The notes beneath the pieces were generated by a model, which saw only the letters and a program-made list of their open reading frames with translations, ran no database searches and was not told where the DNA came from. This document shows positions 1 to 4,657 of a stretch of DNA of 11,639 bases, piece after piece. The DNA comes from DASPKW01 sp038244055 (GTDB lineage: Bacteria > Planctomycetota > Phycisphaerae > Tepidisphaerales > Tepidisphaeraceae). Numbering within the stretch: position 1 is the first letter of the stretch; the number at the start of each line of letters is the position of its first letter. The position numbers and the translations under genes were made by a program. The DNA lies in the NCBI GenBank assembly GCA_038244055.1, contig JBBRTW010000215.1, positions 1 to 11,639 of the forward strand, written 5' to 3'.

Positions 1-108
1 CGGGAAGCGGTTCGCACGGGCGGGACGTTCGTGGCACGGGAAGCGGTTCGCACGGGCGGGACGCCCGTGTCACGGGAAGCGGTTCGCACGGGCGGGACGC
101 CCGTGTCA
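1..108. repeat. 36-bp tandem repeat, three copies, each with a GGCGGGACGCCC-type palindrome
   Basis: Three contiguous 36-bp units start at 1, 37 and 73; units 2 and 3 are identical except at the edges and unit 1 differs at a few bases. Each contains a hairpin with 8-bp arms and a 3-nt GGA loop at 15-33, 51-69 and 87-105 (CACGGGCG / CGCCCGTG). In unit 1 the right arm is CGTTCGTG, which still pairs as RNA through two G-U wobbles. The unit length is a multiple of three, so the repeat keeps the cysW frame open (peptide unit GSGSHGRDARVT). It belongs to the same family as the array at 9120-9190, sharing the palindrome core and the GTCACGGGG right edge. The array may continue left of the window. 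Confidence 0.85.
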
Positions 109-770
109 CGGGGACGAATTTCACAGAGAGGCGTTGGTGGGTGGTGTGGCGATGGTGGATTTTCGCGGGGGTCGTGGTGGCCGCGGCGGTGGTTTGGTTT
201 TATGTGATGGAATCGAATTGGTCGTGGGAGTTTCTCGATCCAACGGACTGGTCGTGGTGGTGCCCTTACTGGCGCGGGTTGGGGAATGGGCACTGGTGGC
301 CGATCGGGGTGGAGAAGCAGTTCGGCGTGATTTTCACACCCGTGGCGATCGCGCTGGCCTCGATCTTCGTGACGTTTCCGTTCGTCGCGCGGTCGCTGAT
401 TCCGCTCATGGAGAACCAGGGAATCGAAGGAGAGCAGGCCGCGATTACGCTGGGAGCGAGTGGATGGTACATGTTCCGGCGGGTGACGCTGCCGAACATC
501 AAGTGGGGACTCCTGTACGGCTCGATTCTCTGCACGGCCCGCGCGCTGGGCGAGTTCGGCGCGGTCTCGGTGGTGACGGCCAATCAGGATTCGCTGAACA
601 CGATGCCATTGCGCGTGGAACAGTTGTGGCAGGGCGGTGGAAAAGGCCTGGGCACGAGCACGCAGGCGGCATTTACGGTTGCGTCGCTGCTGGCCTGCCT
701 GGCGTTTTTAACGTTGGTGGTGAAGAGTTTCATCGAATGGAAAACGGGGAAAGGAAAGGATGAAGGATGA
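3..770 (+). CDS. cysW: Sulfate/thiosulfate ABC transporter permease, CysW type (5' end beyond window)
   Basis: Inner-membrane permease subunit of a sulfate/thiosulfate importer that pairs with a CysT permease and the CysA ATPase. Counting from a GTG at 141, residues 61-200 match the C-terminal half of CysW closely. The cytoplasmic EAA loop that contacts the ATPase lies at about 98-120 (EQAAITLGASG then FRRVTLPNI), followed by the family stretch ARALGEFGAVSVV at 133-145 and a last membrane helix at about 178-196. CysW is normally about 270-290 residues, so the first three helices are missing from the 209-residue GTG version. The frame stays open upstream to base 3, straight through the 36-bp tandem repeat, so I take the gene as 5'-partial. 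Residues 1-60 (a Trp-rich helix and loop) do not resemble CysW. The TGA stop lies inside the second 7-bp unit of the following repeat. Alternatives are a truncated pseudogene or a true GTG start at 141. Family call sure, start unsure. Confidence 0.72.
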   Translation, partial: GSGSHGRDVRGTGSGSHGRDARVTGSGSHGRDARVTGTNFTERRWWVVWRWWIFAGVVVAAAVVWFYVMESNWSWEFLDPTDWSWWCPYWRGLGNGHWWPIGVEKQFGVIFTPVAIALASIFVTFPFVARSLIPLMENQGIEGEQAAITLGASGWYMFRRVTLPNIKWGLLYGSILCTARALGEFGAVSVVTANQDSLNTMPLRVEQLWQGGGKGLGTSTQAAFTVASLLACLAFLTLVVKSFIEWKTGKGKDEG

Positions 771-932
771 AGGCAGAAGGATGAATGGAAATGAATCGGT
801 CAACGTCCAACACTCAACGTCCAACTTCCAACATTCAACGACTTACGAATTAGATGCCAAGGTCGGCAACGAACAACTGACAACTGACAACGAACAACTG
901 ACGACTCACCACTCACAACCCGCAACTCACCA
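758..932. repeat. Heptanucleotide repeat spacer, 25 units in one register
   Basis: The whole cysW-cysA spacer can be read as consecutive 7-bp units without a register shift. It begins with GGATGAA at 758, 765 and 779. It passes through TCAACGT/CCAACTT-type units from 800 to 841, and CGAACAA and CTGACAA at 870-897. It ends with CTCACCA/CTCACAA at 905-932, two bases before the cysA ATG. The motif changes three times but the 7-nt phase is kept, with A-rich positions near the end of most units; units at 842-869 are the most degenerate. The cysW stop (768-770) is part of the second unit. Similar short tandem heptamers (STRR) are known from cyanobacteria. No other gene or promoter is visible here. 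Confidence 0.85.
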
Positions 933-934
933 CC

Positions 935-1999
935 ATGTCCATCGAAGTACGCAACATCTCCAAATCGTTCGGCAAGTTCCAGGCTTTGTCGGATGTCAAC
1001 TTCAAGGTTGAGACCGGGGAGCTGGTGGCGCTGCTGGGGCCTTCGGGGTCGGGGAAGACGACGCTGCTGCGGATCATCGCCGGGCTGGAGCAGGCCGATC
1101 CGGGGGGGGAGGTGTTGTTCTTCGGGCAGAACGTGGCGCAGGATCATGTCTCGGCGCGGAAGGTCGGGTTCGTGTTTCAGCATTACGCGCTCTTCAAGCA
1201 CATGACGGTTCTGGAGAACGTTGCGTTTGGGCTGCGGGCCCGGCCGTGGCGGGACCGGCCGGGCAAGAAGGAGATTAAGGAGCGCTCGCTGGAGCTTTTG
1301 CGGCTGGTGCAGCTGGACGGCTTCTCGCATCGGTATCCATCGCAGCTTTCGGGCGGGCAGCGTCAGCGGGTGGCGCTGGCGCGGGCGCTGGCGGTGCAGC
1401 CCAAGGTGCTGCTGCTGGATGAACCGTTCGGGGCGCTGGATGCGAAGGTGCGGCGCGAGCTGCGGCGCTGGCTGCGCAAGCTGCACGATGAGGTTCATAT
1501 CACCAGCGTTTTCGTAACCCACGACCAGGAAGAAGCGCTGGAAGTGAGCGATCGCGTGGCCGTGATGAGCAAGGGAAAGATCGAGCAGATCGGCACGCCC
1601 GAAGAAGTCTACGACAACCCGGCCAATCCGTTCGTCTACAACTTTCTGGGGAACGTGAACCTGTTTCACGCGCGGGTGGAGGAAGGCGATGTGCGATTGT
1701 CCACCGAGACCGGCGGGCCGGCGGCGATCAATGGAAAGGTCGCCTATGTCCGGCCGCACGATGTGGAGATTTTCCGGGAATCGCCGGGTGGCGAGGGCTT
1801 GATCCGGGCCAGCGTGGAGCACGTGGGGTTCGCCGGCGCGGTCGTGAATGTAGCGCTTAAGCGCCTGGACACGGCCGAGATCGTCGATGCGGAGATCCCG
1901 CGCGATCGATACCGCGAGTTGGGTTTGCGCCTGGCGGATGAGGTGTTCGTGCGAGTGAAAAACGCGCGGGTGTTCGCGGGGGATGATTATTCGATTTAG
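935..1999 (+). CDS. cysA: Sulfate/thiosulfate import ATP-binding protein CysA
   Basis: ATPase that drives sulfate/thiosulfate import, bound on the cytoplasmic face to the CysT/CysW permeases. The 354 residues match the usual CysA length. The ABC domain is complete: Walker A GPSGSGKTT at 35-43, Q-loop Gln82, signature LSGGQ at 138-142, Walker B VLLLDEP at 158-164, D-loop GALD, and switch His196 in VTHDQEEA. From about residue 235 a TOBE-like regulatory domain follows, with the CysA-type YVRPHDVEI at 271-279. It lies just after the permease gene, supporting sulfate rather than another substrate, although molybdate or a mixed substrate cannot be excluded from the ATPase alone. The ATG at 935 is preceded by CTCACCACC and has no Shine-Dalgarno sequence; the position is occupied by the end of the heptamer repeat. 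The stop is 9 bp from the downstream mobile element. Confidence 0.93.
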   Translation: MSIEVRNISKSFGKFQALSDVNFKVETGELVALLGPSGSGKTTLLRIIAGLEQADPGGEVLFFGQNVAQDHVSARKVGFVFQHYALFKHMTVLENVAFGLRARPWRDRPGKKEIKERSLELLRLVQLDGFSHRYPSQLSGGQRQRVALARALAVQPKVLLLDEPFGALDAKVRRELRRWLRKLHDEVHITSVFVTHDQEEALEVSDRVAVMSKGKIEQIGTPEEVYDNPANPFVYNFLGNVNLFHARVEEGDVRLSTETGGPAAINGKVAYVRPHDVEIFRESPGGEGLIRASVEHVGFAGAVVNVALKRLDTAEIVDAEIPRDRYRELGLRLADEVFVRVKNARVFAGDDYSI

Positions 2000-2008
2000 C
2001 GTGTGTTC

Positions 2009-2070
2009 GGGGTCAGGAGCCGGCCACCCATGGCGCGATAGTGGCGATGCATCCCCCGGCTCCTGACCCC
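2009..2070. repeat. REP-like palindrome A, left flank
   Basis: A 62-bp element with perfect 15-bp inverted arms at 2009-2023 (GGGGTCAGGAGCCGG) and 2056-2070. It starts 9 bp after the cysA stop and could form a strong hairpin in the cysA transcript, but no T-tract follows at once, so I do not call it an intrinsic terminator. Confidence 0.88.
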
Positions 2071-2130
2071 TTGCTGCCGCGAACGTAAAATGGCGTTAAT
2101 TGGGAATGCATTTTAACTGCGAGCGCGAAA

Positions 2131-2193
2131 GGGTCAGGAGCCGGGGTACGCGATTTCACTATGGGCGCGGTTTGGTGGCCGGCTCCTGACCCT
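2131..2193. repeat. REP-like palindrome B, left flank (inverted relative to A)
   Basis: A 63-bp element with perfect 14-bp arms at 2131-2144 and 2179-2192. Its reverse complement shares with palindrome A the arm, the adjoining CCGGCCACC and a central ATAGTG. It ends 10 bp before the RAYT stop codon, so it sits in the 3' end of the RAYT message. Confidence 0.88.
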
Positions 2194-2203
2194 GTATGGG
2201 CGG

Positions 2204-2851
2204 TTATCGCAGTTGGGCGGCGGCTTCTTCCTTTTGGCGGAGGTCGGAACACCACTGGATCGAGCCATAGGCCCAACCTCGATGGGCGGAATCGCGCAGA
2301 CGGGCGAGAACTCTCTCATCTTCGAACTGATTCACGAGTTCAAGGTAGTTCGAAGGCGGCGGGGTCGGCCATTCAGACAGGAGATTGACGAGGTTCTCAT
2401 CGCCCGAAAGCTTTCGCCATAGACTGCCATGACGCCAATGCTCAGCGCGGGAAACGAGGCGCGCCCGAACCGGGTTTCGCTCAACATAGAGGCAAACTCG
2501 AAGCAGATGGTCATCCGTCTCAACAGGGAAAGATTTGTATCGGCCCTGATACAGGTGGCCGGTGCCAATAGTCCGATGCGCGGCATGCCAGCGCTGCGTG
2601 TGGGTCATCGTGAGCCAGCGCATGAATAGCGGGAGGTCTCCATCGCGATGCGGCCGGAGAACAAGGTGCCAGTGATTCGGCATGATGCAGTAGGTGAGAA
2701 TGCGCATCGGGGTTTGGAGGCGAGCCTGGCCGAGAACTTTTTCAAAAGCTGCGTAGTCGGCGGGCGATTCGAAGATCTGCGATCGCGCATTGGAGCGGTT
2801 AAGGACGTGATAAACGACGCCGCCGAGAGATTGGCGCGGAGCGCGTGGCAT
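2204..2851 (-). CDS. REP-associated tyrosine transposase (RAYT, Y1_Tnp family)
   Basis: A 215-residue HUH-type single-strand DNA nuclease/transposase related to the IS200/IS605 TnpA family. The N-terminal GGVVYHVLNRSN is typical of RAYTs. The metal-binding HUH pair is His60 and His62 in MPNHWHLVL, and the catalytic tyrosine is probably Tyr122 in LYVERNPVRA, preceded by the conserved YQGRYKSFPVETDD at 101-114. The C-terminus carries RGWAYGSIQW, resembling the usual end of the family. All key residues are present and the frame is intact, so it may be active. The ATG at 2851 fits the family N-terminus, but no Shine-Dalgarno sequence precedes it; a 7-bp inverted repeat lies 4 bp upstream. Both sides carry REP pairs, the expected substrate. 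The gene appears somewhat less GC-rich than its neighbours, in keeping with transfer. Confidence 0.93.
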   Translation of the reverse strand: MPRAPRQSLGGVVYHVLNRSNARSQIFESPADYAAFEKVLGQARLQTPMRILTYCIMPNHWHLVLRPHRDGDLPLFMRWLTMTHTQRWHAAHRTIGTGHLYQGRYKSFPVETDDHLLRVCLYVERNPVRARLVSRAEHWRHGSLWRKLSGDENLVNLLSEWPTPPPSNYLELVNQFEDERVLARLRDSAHRGWAYGSIQWCSDLRQKEEAAAQLR

Positions 2852-2855
2852 CAGG

Positions 2856-2878
2856 ACAATTTACATAATTGAAATTGT
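2856..2878. promoter_or_regulatory. Inverted repeat just upstream of the RAYT start
   Basis: Perfect 7-bp arms ACAATTT (2856-2862) and AAATTGT (2872-2878) around a 9-nt AT-rich spacer, in the only clearly AT-rich patch nearby. It ends 4 bp before the RAYT ATG on the minus strand. It could be an operator, a promoter core or a hairpin hiding the start. A TTGGTT with 17-bp spacing to GTAAAT is the best promoter-like match on the minus strand, but it is weak. Confidence 0.4.
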
Positions 2879-2914
2879 GAAAACCAACTTGGATCGCCGA
2901 ATCGACAACCGCAC

Positions 2915-2976
2915 GGGGTCAGGAGCCGGCCACCAATGGCGCGATAGTGGGGAGGCATCCCCCGGCTCCTGACCTC
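2915..2976. repeat. REP-like palindrome A, right flank
   Basis: A 62-bp copy of the left palindrome A, with arms at 2915-2929 and 2962-2976. The right arm ends GACCTC instead of GACCCC, giving one imperfect pair. It lies 63 bp upstream of the RAYT start codon. Confidence 0.88.
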
Positions 2977-3037
2977 TTGCTGTCCCGAACGTAAAAATGA
3001 CGACCGTTGGGAATGCATTTCTACTGCGAGCGCAAAA

Positions 3038-3100
3038 GGGTCAGGAGCCGGGGAACGCGATTTCACTATGGGGGCGGTGTGGTGGCCGGCTCCTGACCCT
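3038..3100. repeat. REP-like palindrome B, right flank
   Basis: A 63-bp copy of the left palindrome B, with perfect 14-bp arms at 3038-3051 and 3086-3099. It is separated from palindrome A by a 61-bp linker that shares most of its sequence with the left linker, for example GGGAATGCATTT and ACTGCGAGCGC. Confidence 0.88.
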
Positions 3101-3147
3101 GTGGTAGCGTTGACAACCATTGCCCCGCCCATGACAACAGGGGGTTC

Positions 3148-3957
3148 ATGCGCTGGATCATTGGAGATGTTCATGGAATGCTGCGGTCGCTGGCGGCGCT
3201 GCTGGGCGAGGTGCGGCGGATCGATCCGCAGCCGCGGTTCTTGTTTGTCGGGGATTTCGTCAATCGCGGGCCGGATTCCAAGGGAGTCATCGAACTTCTG
3301 CTGACCCTTGAGAAGGCGAAATTCGTGCGCGGGAATCACGATGATATTTTCGATCAGATTCTCAACGGGAAGAACTACGCGCAGAACAGCTCGAACGGGG
3401 ACCGCTTCGTGGCGTTCCAGTGGTTCATCCAGCACGGGCTGGACGATACGTTCATGAGCTATGGCGTGGAGGCCGAGGCCCTGCGCGAGTGTCAGGAGAA
3501 GCCGAGCAGCGAGCGGATCGAGAAGATCGTGGCGATGGTGCCGGAGACGCACAAGCAGTTCGTGCGCAACCTGCCACCCATCATCGAGGAGAACGATCTG
3601 TTCATCGCCCATGCGTGGTGGGATCCGGAGGAATCGGATTCGCCCAACGATCTTCCGCGGCGCATCAAGGATGAGGTGGTGGCGCGGCACAGGCTGCTCT
3701 GGGGGCGGTATACGGAGGCCGAGATTTTCCGGGAAAAGGAGTGGCGGCGCACCGGCTATTTCGGGCACACGCCGGTCTACGCCTACGCGGCCTCGCAGAC
3801 CAGCGGCGAAGTGGCGATGGTGCCGATCGCGGGGGATAAGATGGTGCTTCTGGATACGGGGGTGGCGCTGAATCAGTCGGGCCGGCTGACGGCGTATTGC
3901 CCGGATTCGCACGAGTTCGTGCAGGCGGATCATTTTGGGGGGATTGTGGAGAAGTAG
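3148..3957 (+). CDS. PPP-family metallophosphatase (Ser/Thr protein phosphatase-like)
   Basis: A 269-residue binuclear-metal phosphoesterase of the PPP/calcineurin-like superfamily. The ordered motifs are GDVHG at 6-10, GDFVNRGPDS at 35-44, GNHDD at 62-66, a metal-ligand-type His155 in IAHAWWDP, GHTPV at 206-210 and a terminal DTG at 236-238. The layout fits bacterial PrpA/PrpB-like protein phosphatases or ApaH-like Ap4A hydrolases, which cannot be separated here. The second Asp of the usual GDxVDRG is Asn39; in known PPP enzymes this is a second-shell residue rather than a direct metal ligand. There is no signal peptide, so it should be cytoplasmic. The ATG at 3148 has AGGGGG three bases upstream. 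A perfect TTGACA at 3110-3115 lies just outside the mobile element, but no good -10 follows at 17 bp. The TAG stop is the first three bases of the next heptamer array. Confidence 0.85.
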   Translation: MRWIIGDVHGMLRSLAALLGEVRRIDPQPRFLFVGDFVNRGPDSKGVIELLLTLEKAKFVRGNHDDIFDQILNGKNYAQNSSNGDRFVAFQWFIQHGLDDTFMSYGVEAEALRECQEKPSSERIEKIVAMVPETHKQFVRNLPPIIEENDLFIAHAWWDPEESDSPNDLPRRIKDEVVARHRLLWGRYTEAEIFREKEWRRTGYFGHTPVYAYAASQTSGEVAMVPIAGDKMVLLDTGVALNQSGRLTAYCPDSHEFVQADHFGGIVEK

Positions 3958-4024
3958 GCAGTGGGCAGTAGGCGGTAGGCAGAGAAGAAACTCTGAATGC
4001 TGAATGCTGAATGCTGAATGAAGC
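3955..4024. repeat. Heptanucleotide repeat, 10 units in one register
   Basis: Consecutive 7-bp units from 3955. TAGGCAG occurs at 3955 and 3976 with variants between, then comes a degenerate AGAAGAA, then ACTCTGA, and then three exact ATGCTGA units at 3997-4017. Two different motifs are chained without a phase change. The first three bases are the TAG stop of the phosphatase gene, and the array ends about 30 bp before the methyltransferase start. The TAGGCAG motif recurs in the repeat at 4531. Confidence 0.85.
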
Positions 4025-4053
4025 AATGACGGTTGTGGGGCATTGGAAACATC

Positions 4054-4548
4054 ATGATGGATCGGAATCATTTGCGCCTTGAGGGGCATCGACTTGCGGT
4101 GGCGTTATTGCAGCCGGAGATTGCGCCGAATACGGGGAATATCGGGCGGCTCTGCGTGGCGACGGGGACCGAGTTACATCTGGTTCGGCCGATGGGTTTT
4201 GTGCTGAGCGATCGAAATTTGAAGCGCAGCGGGATGGATTACTGGGAGCGGATTAAGCTGACCGTTCACGATGATGATGCGGCGTTTTTCGCGGCGATGG
4301 CCGGGCGGCGGTTATGGCTGTTCACGAGCAAAGGCGAGCGTGCGCACTGGGAGGCGGATTTCGCGGATGGGGATGTGCTGGTGTTCGGCAACGAGGGGCG
4401 CGGGGTGACGGCTGGCGCGCGGGCGCGGTTCGAGGCGGGGCGGCAGGTGCGGATTCCGCAGGTGGAGGGAGAACGGTGTTTGAATCTGTCGACGGCGGTG
4501 GGGGTGGGGGTGTATGAGGCGATGCGAATAGTAGGCAGTAGGCAGTAG
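4054..4548 (+). CDS. trmL: tRNA (cytidine(34)-2'-O)-methyltransferase, TrmL-type SPOUT
   Basis: SPOUT-class (trefoil-knot) methyltransferase that adds a 2'-O-methyl group to the wobble base 34 of certain leucine tRNAs, using S-adenosylmethionine; cytoplasmic and usually a dimer. Of 164 residues, motif 1 is PEIAPNTGNIGRLC at 21-34, motif 2 is FGNEGRG at 111-117, and motif 3 is IPQVEGERCLNLSTAVG at 134-150. The last two build the cofactor-binding knot. The length is close to E. coli TrmL (about 157). I prefer ATG 4054 (or 4057, with GGAAA upstream) to the TTG at 4033, which adds only non-conserved residues. The last residues (VGSRQ) and the TAG stop are encoded by the 7-bp repeat array, so the C-terminal tail was set by the repeat. 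A related SpoU-type RNA methyltransferase is possible, but the motifs favour TrmL. Confidence 0.88.
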   Translation: MMDRNHLRLEGHRLAVALLQPEIAPNTGNIGRLCVATGTELHLVRPMGFVLSDRNLKRSGMDYWERIKLTVHDDDAAFFAAMAGRRLWLFTSKGERAHWEADFADGDVLVFGNEGRGVTAGARARFEAGRQVRIPQVEGERCLNLSTAVGVGVYEAMRIVGSRQ

Positions 4549-4641
4549 GCAGAAGGCGGAGTGGAACTCCGAATTTCAAAATCCGAAATCTGAAAAGCGT
4601 TTTCTCGCGAATTCTTTTCTGCCTACTGCCTACTGCCTACT
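4530..4641. repeat. Heptamer arrays forming a 25-bp inverted repeat between convergent genes
   Basis: GTAGGCA units start at 4531, 4538 and 4545, and the complementary CCTACTG units at 4622, 4629 and 4636. Together they give a perfect 25-bp inverted repeat, 4530-4554 with 4617-4641, around a 62-nt loop. The loop contains further 7-bp units (ACTCCGA, ATTTCAA, AATCCGA, AATCTGA at 4566-4593), and all fall in one register with both arms. It lies exactly between the convergent methyltransferase and lipase-like genes and overlaps the methyltransferase stop. It could stop transcription from both sides, but no T-tract follows either arm, so an intrinsic terminator is only a guess. Confidence 0.8.
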
Positions 4642-4657
4642 GCCCGCCCACTCACCC

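Larger units (their letters stand above)
2008..3102 (-). mobile_element. RAYT/REP mobile element (REPtron-like) with duplicated flanking REP pairs
   Basis: A ~1.1-kb unit of one RAYT transposase gene on the minus strand and two direct copies of a ~188-bp flank, 2008-2195 and 2914-3102. Each flank has the order palindrome A, ~60-bp linker, palindrome B, beginning CGGGGTCAGG and ending CTGACCCTGT. Palindrome B is similar to the reverse complement of A, so each flank is a pair of oppositely oriented REPs, as in a BIME. The two flanks differ at scattered bases in arms, loops and linker, so they are not a very recent duplication. RAYT proteins are HUH single-strand nucleases related to IS200/IS605 and are known to process REP hairpins. 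The element fills the spacer between cysA and the phosphatase gene and interrupts neither. Confidence 0.85.

Noticed and set aside
1..108. CRISPR-like array, because of the 36-bp period
   Set aside because: Units are directly contiguous and the whole 36 bp repeats, with no variable spacers; no cas gene is in view.
134..763. Overlapping plus-strand frame beside the permease
   Set aside because: The adjacent frame carries all CysW conserved motifs; this one is a Gly/Arg-rich shadow.
800..1822. Long minus-strand open frame (340 codons) opposite cysA
   Set aside because: It lies antisense to an intact cysA with all ABC motifs, its product is Arg/Pro/His/Gln-rich with no recognisable domain, and it follows from the high GC third-position bias.
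2009..2070. Intrinsic terminator of cysA
   Set aside because: The strong hairpin is the first REP palindrome of the mobile element and is not followed by a T-run. It may still attenuate transcription, but it is better described as a REP.
2851..4089. Minus-strand open frame of 412 codons across the right REP pair, phosphatase and heptamer repeat
   Set aside because: It runs antisense through the phosphatase gene and through the repeats, and its translation is low-complexity Arg/His/Pro with no family match.
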